A DNA stretch of 64,000 nucleotides, from assembly GCF_900104575.1 (NCBI RefSeq), contig NZ_LT629731.1:1161051-1225050 (forward strand), in the 5' to 3' direction. Below the pieces are notes generated by a model. That model ran no database searches and was not told where the DNA came from. It saw only the letters and a program-made list of their open reading frames with translations. The stretch is from Bacillus tuaregi (lineage in GTDB: Bacteria; Bacillota; Bacilli; Bacillales; Cytobacillaceae). Position numbers and translations under genes: made by a program. This document shows, piece after piece, positions 9,327 to 18,739 of this stretch (position 1 is the stretch's first letter; the number at the start of each line of letters is the position of its first letter).

Positions 9327-10038
9327 AGCGGTTCATCTCCTCACTTTCTATAAACTCTTCCAAGGAAATGGCCGTAAATTTTACTTTATCCCCTGCTTTT
9401 AGTAATGTAGGAGGATCTTCATGTGGGCGAAATAATGAATGCGGTGTACGCCCAATAATCTGCCAACCTCCAGGTGTCTCAAGTGGATAAACGCCAGTTT
9501 GTTTACCGGCAATTCCTACGGATTGCGCGGGGATTTTTAATCTGGGTGTTTTTTTTCTAGGTGCCGAAATCTTTTCTGACATTCCGCCTAAGTAGGGAAA
9601 TCCTGGTGCAAAGCCAATCATGTACACTAAATAATCACCAGAAGTATGAATCTCGATGACTTCTTCTGGTGTTAAACTATTTAACTTTGCGATGAATTCG
9701 AGGTCGGGACCTAAATTCCCACCATAGCAGACGGGGATTTCTATTGTTCTTGGTTTATATTCATCAGTGCCAGTGAGATTGGATAATATCTTACTTATCT
9801 CTTCAGCAGCATATTGATAGGGAAGCATTCTTCCCTGTGTTACACGAGCTATTTTTATAGGATGATAAAAAATAGTAATGGTCGTAAAGGAAGGGATGTA
9901 TTCAATTATCCATTCAGGCTGATATTTCTCAAGAAAAGCAGAAATTAACCGGATCTTCTGATGCGTAATGGTGGAGATGTCGCTACCAAGCTCAATGATT
10001 ATTCCTTGATCCCCCTGTGGAAATAGTTTGTAATCCAT
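9310..10038 (-). CDS. pxpB: 5-oxoprolinase subunit PxpB (KipI family)
   Basis: A 242-residue allophanate-hydrolase-subunit-1-like protein. Seen: GFAPGFPYLGGM, VGIAGKQTGVYPLETPGGWQIIGRTP and LFRPHEDPPTLLKAGDKVKF, the hallmark of PxpB/KipI. It is the first gene of the pxpB-pxpC-pxpA unit, with GGAGG 4 nt before the ATG. In B. subtilis the homologue KipI also inhibits the sporulation kinase KinA; whether that applies here is not visible. Confidence 0.93.
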   Translation of the reverse strand: MDYKLFPQGDQGIIIELGSDISTITHQKIRLISAFLEKYQPEWIIEYIPSFTTITIFYHPIKIARVTQGRMLPYQYAAEEISKILSNLTGTDEYKPRTIEIPVCYGGNLGPDLEFIAKLNSLTPEEVIEIHTSGDYLVYMIGFAPGFPYLGGMSEKISAPRKKTPRLKIPAQSVGIAGKQTGVYPLETPGGWQIIGRTPHSLFRPHEDPPTLLKAGDKVKFTAISLEEFIESEEMNRYAENH

Positions 10039-10315
10039 AATACCTCCAGAAAAATGTAATATAGGAAAATATCATCATGAGGATTCATAAGAAAGCCTCT
10101 ATGAAAGTATAGAATAGTCTTATTATAAAGAAAATTCAATTCGAATTAAAGTGAACTTAGGCGCTGAACTATTGAATAATATATATATATTATCAGTCAG
10201 GAAAATGTTAGAATTTTAAATACATTTAAAATTATTCTTCTTCTTTCTGACATCCTTTTGAAATCAAATGATTCACGGGTTAAAATAAGTATAAATACAG
10301 TGGGGAGATATAAAT

Positions 10316-11557
10316 ATGAAAAAAAGAGTTGTGATTACCGGTATTGGTGCTGTTACTCCGGTAGGAAATGATGCTGAAGCATCATGGGAAAGTGTTATAA
10401 AGGGTCAGTCAGGAATAGCTCCTGCTATCATGATTGATGTAGAAAAAGTAGATGTGAAACTGGCTGGAGAGGTTAAGGGATTTACTCCAGAGGATTTTAT
10501 TGATCGAAAAGAAGCAAGAAGAATGGGGCGTTTTAGTCAATTTGCTGTTGCAGCCAGTAAAATGGCGGTAGATGATGCTGGTCTTCAAATTGGTGAAAAT
10601 GTGGAGCCTGAACGTGTTGGTGTTTGGATTGGTTCAGGGATTGGCGGTTTAGGTGAGTTTGAAGAGCAATATCGAAAGTTTCTTGATAAGGGACAGAGAA
10701 GGGTAAATCCGTTTACCATTCCAATGTTTATTCCTGATATGGCTGCTGGAAGAGTATCCATTGAATTAGGTGCAAAAGGGATGAATAATTGCTCTGTAAC
10801 AGCCTGTGCCTCTGGCTCGAATTCAATTGGCGATGCTTTTCGCGAAGTTCAGAATGGGAATGTAGAAGTGATGGTTGCGGGTGGAACAGAAGCCTCCATT
10901 ACCGAAATGACCATTGCCGGCTTCTCTAATATGACCGCACTATCTACGAATCCTGATCCAGACACAGCGTGCCGCCCGTTCGATAAAAACCGTGATGGAT
11001 TTGTCATTGCAGAAGGAGCAGGAATTATTATTTTAGAAGAATTAGAGCATGCGCTTGCGCGAGGGGCTAAAATTTATGGAGAGCTAATAGGGTATGGTGC
11101 TACAGGTGATGCTTATCACATTACGTCGCCTGCACCTGATGGCGAAGGGGCTGCCAGGGCAATATTGTTAGCATTAAAGGATGCTGCCATATTACCTGAA
11201 CAGGTTGATTACATAAACGCACATGGAACCTCCACACCATTGAATGATCTATATGAGACAAAAGCAATTAAAAATGTTTTTAAGGAGTATGCATACGAGC
11301 TGTCAGTCAGCTCAACAAAATCTATGACAGGTCATATGCTTGGTGCAGCAGGCGCAGTTGAAGCAATCTTTTCGCTTTTAGCCATTAGAGACAGTATCAT
11401 GCCTCCTACTATTCATTATGTAACAAAGGATGAAGACCTTGATTTAGATTATGTGCCAAATACGGCAAGGGAGAAGAATCTACAAATTGTATTATCCAAC
11501 TCCTTTGGGTTCGGTGGACATAATGCCACGCTTGTGTTTAGAAAGTATTCAGAATAG
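10316..11557 (+). CDS. fabF: Beta-ketoacyl-ACP synthase II
   Basis: A 413-residue condensing enzyme that elongates acyl-ACP with malonyl-ACP in fatty acid synthesis. The Cys-His-His triad is intact: Cys in [10 protein letters not shown], His in [11 protein letters not shown], and the Lys/His pair in [14 protein letters not shown]. Length matches FabF. It stands alone; the usual partner fabH is not beside it, and no clear FapR palindrome was found upstream, so this may be a second FabF copy with a special role. No strong terminator follows before the htpG promoter. Confidence 0.93.
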   Translation: MKKRVVITGIGAVTPVGNDAEASWESVIKGQSGIAPAIMIDVEKVDVKLAGEVKGFTPEDFIDRKEARRMGRFSQFAVAASKMAVDDAGLQIGENVEPERVGVWIGSGIGGLGEFEEQYRKFLDKGQRRVNPFTIPMFIPDMAAGRVSIELGAKGMNNCSVTACASGSNSIGDAFREVQNGNVEVMVAGGTEASITEMTIAGFSNMTALSTNPDPDTACRPFDKNRDGFVIAEGAGIIILEELEHALARGAKIYGELIGYGATGDAYHITSPAPDGEGAARAILLALKDAAILPEQVDYINAHGTSTPLNDLYETKAIKNVFKEYAYELSVSSTKSMTGHMLGAAGAVEAIFSLLAIRDSIMPPTIHYVTKDEDLDLDYVPNTAREKNLQIVLSNSFGFGGHNATLVFRKYSE

Positions 11558-11603
11558 ATTGATGGAGTAGAGGCTGTGTACATCCGAAATTTTCCCATAA
11601 ATA

Positions 11604-11632
11604 TTGACACTTGAAAATGGATATGTTATTAA
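11604..11632 (+). promoter_or_regulatory. SigA promoter of htpG
   Basis: TTGACA (11604-11609), 17-nt spacer, TATTAA (11627-11632). The CIRCE operator begins 14 nt after the -10 element and so covers the expected start of transcription. Confidence 0.75.
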
Positions 11633-11645
11633 ATTAATATCACAA

Positions 11646-11672
11646 TTAGCACTCTGAATGGTAGAGTGCTAA
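11646..11672 (+). promoter_or_regulatory. CIRCE operator (HrcA binding site) of htpG
   Basis: Perfect CIRCE: TTAGCACTC, nine-base spacer, GAGTGCTAA. HrcA binds this inverted repeat and represses class I heat-shock genes. Confidence 0.96.
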
Positions 11673-11742
11673 TTGATATGTTTAATAAATGGTTTAACTG
11701 CGTACACTTCACCTAGTTTTAAATATGAAAGGAGATGCTGAC

Positions 11743-13617
11743 ATGGAAAAGAAACAATTCCAAGCAGAATCAAAAAGGCTGCTAGATTTGATGATTAATT
11801 CTATTTATACTCATCGGGAGGTCTTTTTAAGAGAATTAATTTCGAATGCTAGTGATGCGATTGACAAGATTTATTATAAGGCATTAACAGATGACACTCT
11901 ACGGTTTGATCAGGATAGCTACTACATAAAAGTAGAGGCTGATAAAGAAAATAAAACCCTGAAAATCATGGATACGGGTATTGGAATGACTAAAGAGGAG
12001 CTGGAAAACAATCTCGGAGTGATTGCCAAAAGCGGCTCGTTAGCCTTTAAAAGTGAAAATGAATTGAAGGACGGATATGATATTATCGGTCAATTTGGTG
12101 TAGGATTTTATGCAGCATTCATGGTTGCTGATGTTGTAACAGTTATTAGTAAGGCGTTAGGTAGTGATGAGGCATACAAATGGGAATCAGAGGGAGCAGA
12201 TGGCTATACGATAGAACTGTGTCAAAAGGACTCAGTCGGAACAGAAGTCATTCTGAAAATTAAAGAAAATACTGAGGAAGACCGTTTCGATGAGTTCTTA
12301 GAGGAATATCGTTTAAAAGAAATCATCAAGAAGTATTCTGATTTCATTCGTTATCCAATAAAAATGGATGTAACCGTTAGTAAGCCAAAGGAAGATAATG
12401 ATAACGAATATGTTGATTTTGTTGAAGAACAGATTATCAACAGTATGGTTCCTATTTGGAAAAAAAATAAAAGTGACTTGACAGATGAGGATTACGAGAA
12501 ATTTTATCAAGAAAAGCGATATGGCTTTGACAAACCGTTAAAAACAATCCATACAAATGTTGATGGTGCGATCAGATACAATGCCATTTTGTTTATTCCT
12601 GAGAATATTCCTTTTGATTATTACTCAAAGGAATATGAAAAAGGCTTGGAACTTTATTCAAATGGTGTACTCATCATGAATAAATGTGCTGATTTGCTAC
12701 CAGACTATTTCAGCTTCGTAAAGGGAATGGTAGATTCTGAAGATTTGTCACTAAATATATCAAGGGAAATGCTTCAGCACGACCGCCAATTAAAACGGAT
12801 TGAGAAAAATATCAATAAAAAGATTAAGAGTGAGCTTTTGAGCTTGATGAAAAATGACCGCGAAAAATATGAGAAGTTTTTCAATTCTTTTGGCAGACAG
12901 CTTAAATATGGAGTTTACAGTGATTTTGGAACTCATAAAGAAGTTTTACAGGACCTACTCATGTTCTATTCTTCAAAAGAGAAGAAGCTCATTACGCTTG
13001 ATGAGTATGTCTTAAGAATGCCAGAGGAGCAAAAATATATTTATTATGCTACCGGTGAATCAAATGAACGAATTGAAAAGCTTCCGCAGACAGAATTGGT
13101 TGCAGATAAAGGCTATGAAATTCTTTACTTTACAGATGAAATTGATGAGTTTGCAATTAGAATGCTGATGAATTATAAAGAAAAGGAATTCAGGTCAGTT
13201 TCAAGCGGCGATCTTGGTATTGAAGAGGATCAAACAGATTCAGCTGAGGAATCAAATGAAAATGAGGATCTGTTTGAAAAGATGCAAAATATTCTAGCGG
13301 GCAAGGTAAAGAATGTTCGTATTTCAAAACGATTAAAAACGCATCCGGTTTGCCTGTCCACTGACGGTGAAATTTCTATCGAAATGGAAAAGGTTCTAAA
13401 TGCGATGCCTGACAATCAGGGTATTAAAGCAGATAAGGTATTAGAAATAAATCCTCATCACGAAGTCTTCGAAGCCTTAAAATCCGCTTTTGAAAAGGAT
13501 CAAGAGAAGCTAGCATTATATACGAATCTCCTATATAATCAAGCCTTATTGATTGAAGGTTTGCCAATTCAGGATCCAGTTGAGTTTACTAACGATATCT
13601 GTAAAGTGATGGTATAA
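11743..13617 (+). CDS. htpG: Molecular chaperone HtpG (Hsp90)
   Basis: A 624-residue bacterial Hsp90: an ATP-driven cytoplasmic homodimer that remodels client proteins. N-terminal GHKL ATPase motifs are intact: [24 protein letters not shown] and [13 protein letters not shown]. Middle and C-terminal dimerisation domains follow, including [11 protein letters not shown]. Start is the ATG at 11743 ([10 protein letters not shown]), 6 nt after AAAGGAGATG; an ATG at 11725 lies on top of that ribosome-binding site. A SigA-type promoter and perfect CIRCE precede it, so it should be induced by heat through HrcA release, unlike B. subtilis htpG, which is class III. Confidence 0.96.
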   Translation: MEKKQFQAESKRLLDLMINSIYTHREVFLRELISNASDAIDKIYYKALTDDTLRFDQDSYYIKVEADKENKTLKIMDTGIGMTKEELENNLGVIAKSGSLAFKSENELKDGYDIIGQFGVGFYAAFMVADVVTVISKALGSDEAYKWESEGADGYTIELCQKDSVGTEVILKIKENTEEDRFDEFLEEYRLKEIIKKYSDFIRYPIKMDVTVSKPKEDNDNEYVDFVEEQIINSMVPIWKKNKSDLTDEDYEKFYQEKRYGFDKPLKTIHTNVDGAIRYNAILFIPENIPFDYYSKEYEKGLELYSNGVLIMNKCADLLPDYFSFVKGMVDSEDLSLNISREMLQHDRQLKRIEKNINKKIKSELLSLMKNDREKYEKFFNSFGRQLKYGVYSDFGTHKEVLQDLLMFYSSKEKKLITLDEYVLRMPEEQKYIYYATGESNERIEKLPQTELVADKGYEILYFTDEIDEFAIRMLMNYKEKEFRSVSSGDLGIEEDQTDSAEESNENEDLFEKMQNILAGKVKNVRISKRLKTHPVCLSTDGEISIEMEKVLNAMPDNQGIKADKVLEINPHHEVFEALKSAFEKDQEKLALYTNLLYNQALLIEGLPIQDPVEFTNDICKVMV

Positions 13618-13629
13618 TGGTAAAAAATG

Positions 13630-13662
13630 GTCCCGTACTTTAGAAGGTACGGGGCTTTTTAT
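13630..13662 (+). terminator. Terminator of htpG
   Basis: Stem CCCGTACTT / AAGGTACGGG, short loop, then CTTTTTAT. Confidence 0.85.
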
Positions 13663-13702
13663 ATTTCATAAAATTAATTTGATGGATTATTTTATGAAAT
13701 AT
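13661..13702. repeat. Perfect 14-bp inverted repeat upstream of the MFS gene
   Basis: ATATTTCATAAAAT (13661-13674) and its exact reverse complement (13689-13702) separated by 14 bp, directly after the htpG terminator. It may be an operator or a weak hairpin of the MFS promoter region. Confidence 0.7.
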
Positions 13703-13774
13703 AAATAATATTTAGTCAATACATAGTACACTGATATTAGGATTTAGTATCAAGTAGGAATGCGAGGTATCGAT

Positions 13775-15037
13775 ATGGGAAAAATGACTGCGCCTGAACG
13801 TGGTTGGGCTTTTTATGATTGGGCAAACTCGGCATATACCTTGGTCGTCGTCACCGCTATCTTTCCACTCTATTTTAAAGCGTCTGCGACAGAAGCGGGA
13901 ATAGCAGCATCAACGTCAACGGCTTATTGGGGGTACGCGAATTCGTTTGCAACCCTGTTAATTTCTGTTTTAGCGCCAATATTAGGCACCATTGCAGATT
14001 TCAAGGGCTATAAGAAACGGCTTTTTATAATCTTTTCATCATTAGGGGTTCTTTTTACGCTTTTATTAGCTGTCGTACCAAGTGATCAATGGCTTCTACT
14101 ATTAGTGTGCTTTGTGGTTACATCAATGGGTTTCTCGGGAGCAAATGTTTTTTATGATGCCTTTCTTGTTGATGTCACAACCGAGGAAAGGATGGAGCGT
14201 ATTTCGGCCAATGGATTTGCACTTGGGTATATTGGAAGCACTATTCCATTTATTGTATCCATCGGAATTATATTATTATCCCAACAAGGGGTTATTCCAT
14301 TAGCAACAACTACTGCAAGTCAGGTTGCGATTGCCATTACTGCCCTGTGGTGGGGACTATTTACCATACCGATGCTTAGGAATGTGGAGCAGAAATACTA
14401 TAAGGAACATGTTTCAAATCCAGTTTCTACAAGCTTTAAGCAGCTCTTTACAACATTGAAAAATATTAAATTATATCGTCCTTTATTCATCTTTTTACTT
14501 GCGTACTTCTTCTATATTGATGGAGTCCATACCGTTATTAATATGTCGACCGCCTTCGGTTCTGACCTAGGGATTACTTCTACTACTTTATTAATTGTTT
14601 TATTTGTTACGCAGGTTGTTGCGGCTCCTTTTACGGTCCTGTTTGGTAAAATGGGTGGAAGATATGGCGAAAAGACGATGATTATGATTGGAATTATGGT
14701 TTATATTTTTATTTGCTGCTATGCCTATTTTCTAGACACAGCATTGGATTTCTGGCTCCTAGCCATGCTTGTAGCAACCTCTCAGGGTGGAATACAAGCA
14801 ATGAGTCGCTCCTACTTTGCGAAGCTTGTTCCAAAAGAGTCATCAAATGAATTTTTTGGGTTTTATAGTATTTTTGGGAAGTTTGCAGCAATCATAGGCC
14901 CGGTATTAGTTGGGGCAGCGGCACAAATAACCGGCAGTACAAACAGTGGAGTATTTAGTCTTGTGATCCTATTCATTATTGGGGGTATCTTATTATTACG
15001 TGTTCCAAGACAAGCTGTATCAGCATCAAATACCTAA
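13775..15037 (+). CDS. UMF1-type MFS transporter
   Basis: A 420-residue, ~12-TM protein of the major facilitator superfamily. The N-terminus ERGWAFYDWANSAYTLVV is the signature of the UMF1 (Atg22-like) subgroup. Start placed at the ATG at 13775, with GAGGT 6 nt upstream; the ATG at 13760 lies before that site. The substrate is unknown; fungal relatives export amino acids from vacuoles. A modest hairpin terminator follows. Confidence 0.88.
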   Translation: MGKMTAPERGWAFYDWANSAYTLVVVTAIFPLYFKASATEAGIAASTSTAYWGYANSFATLLISVLAPILGTIADFKGYKKRLFIIFSSLGVLFTLLLAVVPSDQWLLLLVCFVVTSMGFSGANVFYDAFLVDVTTEERMERISANGFALGYIGSTIPFIVSIGIILLSQQGVIPLATTTASQVAIAITALWWGLFTIPMLRNVEQKYYKEHVSNPVSTSFKQLFTTLKNIKLYRPLFIFLLAYFFYIDGVHTVINMSTAFGSDLGITSTTLLIVLFVTQVVAAPFTVLFGKMGGRYGEKTMIMIGIMVYIFICCYAYFLDTALDFWLLAMLVATSQGGIQAMSRSYFAKLVPKESSNEFFGFYSIFGKFAAIIGPVLVGAAAQITGSTNSGVFSLVILFIIGGILLLRVPRQAVSASNT

Positions 15038-15048
15038 TAACCTATTCT

Positions 15049-15081
15049 AACCTGTGCGATTTTGTGTACAGGTTTCTTTTG
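15049..15081 (+). terminator. Terminator of the MFS gene
   Basis: Stem AACCTGT / ACAGGTT, 12-nt loop, then TCTTTTG. A weak but well-placed terminator. Confidence 0.55.
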
Positions 15082-15108
15082 TGAAAAAAAATTTTACGTA
15101 TGAGATGC

Positions 15109-15137
15109 TTGACAAGGAAAGAACTTTTTTGTAATAA
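15109..15137 (+). promoter_or_regulatory. Promoter of the riboswitch-controlled symporter gene
   Basis: TTGACA (15109-15114), 17-nt spacer, TAATAA (15132-15137), upstream of the c-di-AMP riboswitch. Confidence 0.7.
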
Positions 15138-15180
15138 TTATATTAGAAAAGTTTAAGAAAATACTTGAATATAATAATTT

Positions 15181-15310
15181 CATAGCTAATTCGCTTAATC
15201 TATTTTAGAGCGGGGGAACCAATCGTACATTACATGTACATGGGGTGAATCCTTTATAAGGTAGGGTACTCTCAAAACCCGAACCCGACAGCTAACCTCG
15301 TAGGCCATTT
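15181..15310 (+). ncRNA. ydaO/yuaA-type c-di-AMP riboswitch aptamer
   Basis: The conserved blocks of the ydaO-yuaA class appear in order: TTCGCTTAATCT, GCGGGGGAACCAAT, GGGGTGAATCC, GGTAGGG, AACCCGAACCCGACAGCTAA and CCTCGTAGGC. A terminator hairpin follows, fitting an OFF switch that stops transcription when c-di-AMP is bound. It precedes the DAACS-type symporter gene at 15462. Confidence 0.9.
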
Positions 15311-15332
15311 GAGGGGTCACTGGCATATTATT

Positions 15333-15363
15333 GCACAGGGTTATTTCCTCTGTGTATTTTTTA
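15333..15363 (+). terminator. Expression-platform terminator of the c-di-AMP riboswitch
   Basis: Stem CACAG / CTGTG extended by GG/CC around a TTATTT loop, followed by ATTTTTTATT, between aptamer and coding region. Confidence 0.7.
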
Positions 15364-15461
15364 TTCTCAAAATACAGTGATTGAATAGCAAATGAGATTC
15401 ATTAGGATGAAAAATTCAACAAAATCATTTTAAGATAGTAATAGAAAAGGAGGAAACTATA

Positions 15462-16718
15462 TTGAAACTATCAACAAAAATTATTCTTTCCCTTATTGCA
15501 GGAGCCGCTGTAGGTTTAATTATGAATTTATTCACCGGAGATTTTTTCCCTCAAATTGACCAATATGTATTTACTCCACTTGGTAAAATATTCCTTAATC
15601 TAATTAATATGCTGGTTGTACCTATTGTATTTGTTTCTATTACATTGGGAGCAGCAGGGTTGGGTGACCCCAAGAAATTGGGACGTATTGGTTTAAAAAC
15701 GATAAGTTTCTTCCTAGTTACAACTGCAATAGCCATTTCCATTGCCATTGCTTTAGCCTATGTTTTCCAACCTGGTGCAGCAGGTGAGTTTGATTTATCA
15801 ACAGCAGAATTCAATGCTGCCGAAGCACCACCAGTTTCGGAAACACTTTTAAATATTATCCCGACAAATCCAGTTCGTTCATTAGTAGAAGGTAATATGC
15901 TCCAGATTATTGTTTTTGCAGTTTTTATAGGATTAGGTATTTCTGTCCTTGGTAATAAAGTAAGGGGCATTATGAACCTCTTCGAGCAAGCGAATGATAT
16001 TCTGATGTATTTGGTTAATACCGTTATGAAGTTTGCTCCTTTTGGCACATTTGGTTTAATTGCTTCAGCTGTTGGAAAGCAGGGCTTTGACGCTATGAAG
16101 GCGATGGGTCTTTATATGTTTGTTGTGTTATTGGCTCTCTTTGTTCATTTTATTATTACTTACGGCGGTTCTGTAGCCCTGCTTGGTAAACGTAATCCCA
16201 TAAAATTTATCAAGGACTTTGCACCAGCCATGAGTGTAGCCTTTAGTACTTCAAGTAGCAGCGCGACGCTTCCTGTTTCAATGAACGTTGCACAGAAAAA
16301 GCTAAAGGTTCCTGAATCTATTAGTAGTTTTGTACAGCCGCTTGGCGCAACTATTAATATGGATGGAACGGCGATTATGCAGGGTGTTGCGACGATTTTT
16401 ATTGCTCAGGTGGTTGGTTCTGAGCTAACTTTTGTTCAATTAATAACAGTTGTGTTAACAGCTGTACTAGCAAGTGTTGGTACTGCTGGTGTACCTGGTG
16501 TAGGTCTGGTTATGCTTGCTATGGTATTGCAAACAGTCAACCTGCCGGTAGAAGGAATTGCCTTAATTATCGGGATTGACCGTTTGCTTGATATGACAAG
16601 AACGGCTGTTAACACAGCAGGAGATGCTGCCTGTGCCGTCATTGTGGCAGAGACGGAGAAAAGAAGAGAAGAAAAACAAAGCAATATTAACGAAGAATTG
16701 CTTGAAGAAGCAGTTTAA
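15462..16718 (+). CDS. Dicarboxylate/amino acid:cation symporter (DAACS; GltP/GltT/DctP-like)
   Basis: A 418-residue carrier that couples uptake of glutamate, aspartate or C4-dicarboxylates to Na+ or H+. The start codon is TTG at 15462 with AGGAGG 9-10 nt upstream (protein KLSTKIILSLIAG after the initiator). Family hallmarks are the serine-rich hairpin TSSSSATLPVSM, NMDGTAIMQG with the substrate/Na+-binding NMDGT, and GVPGVGLVMLAM. About eight TM helices plus two re-entrant hairpins are expected. Control by the upstream c-di-AMP riboswitch links uptake to osmotic or potassium homeostasis, which suits glutamate, the main counter-ion of K+. The exact substrate is not decided by sequence. Confidence 0.92.
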   Translation: MKLSTKIILSLIAGAAVGLIMNLFTGDFFPQIDQYVFTPLGKIFLNLINMLVVPIVFVSITLGAAGLGDPKKLGRIGLKTISFFLVTTAIAISIAIALAYVFQPGAAGEFDLSTAEFNAAEAPPVSETLLNIIPTNPVRSLVEGNMLQIIVFAVFIGLGISVLGNKVRGIMNLFEQANDILMYLVNTVMKFAPFGTFGLIASAVGKQGFDAMKAMGLYMFVVLLALFVHFIITYGGSVALLGKRNPIKFIKDFAPAMSVAFSTSSSSATLPVSMNVAQKKLKVPESISSFVQPLGATINMDGTAIMQGVATIFIAQVVGSELTFVQLITVVLTAVLASVGTAGVPGVGLVMLAMVLQTVNLPVEGIALIIGIDRLLDMTRTAVNTAGDAACAVIVAETEKRREEKQSNINEELLEEAV

Positions 16719-16721
16719 GCT

Positions 16722-16764
16722 AAAAGCCTGAATCTGACCTTGAGAGGTCAGATTCAGGCTTTTT
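16722..16764. terminator. Strong bidirectional terminator after the symporter gene
   Basis: Nineteen-bp perfect stem (AAAAGCCTGAATCTGACCT and complement) with TGAG loop and T run on the + strand, A run on the other side. The group II intron lies directly behind its T run. Confidence 0.92.
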
Positions 16765-17303
16765 ATATTTAGCGTGCCCAGCAAGCCGTTAATTGCTAAT
16801 TGGTGAAAGTCCAATCTGAGTAAGTACCAAGACGCTCAGTAGCTGACAGGCAACTGGTGAAGAAATTCTAAGGTTGAAGCCCTGTGACAAAGTAACTCTC
16901 TAGCAGAGTGCGAGCAAACTAACAGGTTGTAACATAAAGTGAATCCTGCCGTCTCGTCAAAAGAACCCACCTACGGTGGCTAAAGAGAAGTCGAGCCTTG
17001 TGAATATGGGCGAAGACCATGGAAGGTGTGAAGAACTTGGAACAGCAGTACCGAAGAATCTCTCGGGGTAAGGGGAACGACATGTTAGGAAAGTAGTTAA
17101 CGGAACTGGGGATACCCTCCTCATCACTTTCTCAAGAAAGTAAAGCAGAAACCTATAAGTGCAAACGAAATGGTAGATGGATGAGAGGGAGTCGGAGGGG
17201 GTCATAGTACCAATGATGACAATGACAACACAACATTGTCTAGGGAAGGACGGCGTTAGCCATTACCCTACTTCGTTCATATGTCAGAAGGAGGTAAGAG
17301 TCA

Positions 17304-18605
17304 GTGAATGTCAGGAAAATGACTAACTACACCAATAATGTAAAAGCTCAAGAACTCTGGAAGACGTTATATCTTTGTGCCAAGGAATGTCCAACTCGAA
17401 GATTTCACGCTTTATATGACAAAATCTATCGTCCTGATATTCTATGGGAAGCGTGGCAACGTGTGAAACGTAAGAAAGGAAGTGGAGGTGTCGATGGACA
17501 GACGATTGAACAAATCGTCTCGGAGTACGGTGAGAAGAAATTTATGAACGAACTCTATCTAGAATTAAAGGAGAAACGTTATCACCCTAGTCCAGTCCTA
17601 AGAACCTATATTCCAAAGGATGATGGTAAGAAACGTCCATTAGGAATTCCTACTATTAAAGACCGAGTCGCACAAATGGCAACGAAAATGGTTATTGAAC
17701 CAATATTCGAAGCTGACTTTCATGACTGTTCGTTTGGTTTTCGTCCAAAACGAAATGCCCATCAAGCAATGGCAAAGATAAGAAAAGCCAGTAAGAAATG
17801 TTTTTGGGTAGTAGACGTCGATATCCAAGGATATTTCGATAATATCAATCAACATAAGTTGATGAAATTATTAGAACAAAGGATTAGTGACCGACGGGTT
17901 TTAAAACTTGTTCGAAAATGGTTAGAGTCAGGCATAATGGAGGAAGGCAAAATAAGAAATCCGATTACTGGTACACCTCAAGGTGGTGTAATTTCACCTC
18001 TTTTAGCGAATATCTATTTAAATACAATGGATATGCTTTGGGAGAAGAAGTTCAAAGACTTGGGTGAACTCATAAGGTATGCGGATGACTTCGTCATCAT
18101 GTGCAAAACCAAATCACAAGCACTTGAAAGTATAAAGGTTATCCAATCAATAATGGGAAAACTCGACCTTACTATTAATAGAAACAAATCGAGACTAGTT
18201 AATCTGTGGAATGACATAGATGGTTTTGATTTTCTAGGTTTTCATAATCGGAAGTTTCCAATCAGACGAAAAGGAGGAAACACGTTATATGTCATGTCAC
18301 ATATACCGAAGAGGGACGCAATGAAGAAAATGCGCTCCAAGATTAAAGCCTACACAGAACCAAGGAATAAATTATTCTTGGACATCAAAGAGTTAGTGAA
18401 AGGACTAAATAGGAAACTGCAAGGTTTCAAGAACTATTACCTTATATCAACTCACGCAAAGAAATGGCTGAATCGTATTGACTGGTATGTGTTAGAACGC
18501 CTCGTCTTGTTTTATAACAAAAAGAGGAACAATCGAAAGAAGCACGGAAAACTAAAGGATGTTAGAGAAGAAGTTGATCATATTTTAGTGAAATTGGCTG
18601 GTTAG
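17304..18605 (+). CDS. ltrA: Group II intron reverse transcriptase/maturase
   Basis: A 433-residue intron-encoded protein required for splicing and retrohoming. Start is GTG at 17304 with AGGAGG 9 nt upstream. RT motifs are intact: KKRPLGIPTIKDRVAQ, CSFGFRPKRNAHQA, GTPQGGVISPLLANIYL and the catalytic YADDFVIMC. The maturase (X) domain follows at about 300-400. The protein ends shortly after (KDVREEVDHILVKLAG) with no HNH endonuclease domain, so mobility would use nascent-strand priming. All catalytic residues seen are present and the frame is unbroken, so it is probably functional. Confidence 0.95.
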   Translation: MNVRKMTNYTNNVKAQELWKTLYLCAKECPTRRFHALYDKIYRPDILWEAWQRVKRKKGSGGVDGQTIEQIVSEYGEKKFMNELYLELKEKRYHPSPVLRTYIPKDDGKKRPLGIPTIKDRVAQMATKMVIEPIFEADFHDCSFGFRPKRNAHQAMAKIRKASKKCFWVVDVDIQGYFDNINQHKLMKLLEQRISDRRVLKLVRKWLESGIMEEGKIRNPITGTPQGGVISPLLANIYLNTMDMLWEKKFKDLGELIRYADDFVIMCKTKSQALESIKVIQSIMGKLDLTINRNKSRLVNLWNDIDGFDFLGFHNRKFPIRRKGGNTLYVMSHIPKRDAMKKMRSKIKAYTEPRNKLFLDIKELVKGLNRKLQGFKNYYLISTHAKKWLNRIDWYVLERLVLFYNKKRNNRKKHGKLKDVREEVDHILVKLAG

Positions 18606-18637
18606 ACACCGTAAAGCCAAAGAAAGAAGAACGTCGG

Positions 18638-18671
18638 AAAGCCGTATGAGGGAAAACCTCACGTACGGTTT
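18638..18671 (+). ncRNA. Group II intron domain V
   Basis: Catalytic hairpin: AAAGCCGTA pairs with TACGGTTT, a two-base bulge, then GAGG/CCTC capped by a GAAA-type loop. The AGC catalytic triad is present. Confidence 0.9.
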
Positions 18672-18739
18672 GATGAGGAGGAACTGAAAGTAAAAGAGAT
18701 AGCTCAAGCTATCCCTTTGAAATCAGTTTCTTACTCTAC

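Larger units (their letters stand above)
16774..18739 (+). mobile_element. Group II intron (ribozyme plus RT/maturase), boundaries approximate
   Basis: A complete-looking retroelement. The 5' end fits GTGCCC at 16774, followed by ~530 nt of ribozyme domains I-IV, the RT/maturase gene, domain V at 18638-18671 and domain VI at about 18675-18739, ending in an AY dinucleotide. The element lies ten bases behind the T run of a rho-independent terminator, a preference known for bacterial class C introns, and its 3' end abuts the cysK stop codon. I did not assign a structural class: the 5' sequence differs from the GTGTGCCCGGC of the Oceanobacillus class C intron. The exact 5' base could be 2 nt earlier. 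Confidence 0.88.

Noticed and set aside
10039-10315. fabF upstream region searched for a FapR operator
   Set aside because: No convincing palindrome like the FapR consensus was found.
15758-16684. Several minus-strand ORFs of 80-96 codons
   Set aside because: They are antisense shadows of the well-supported symporter gene.
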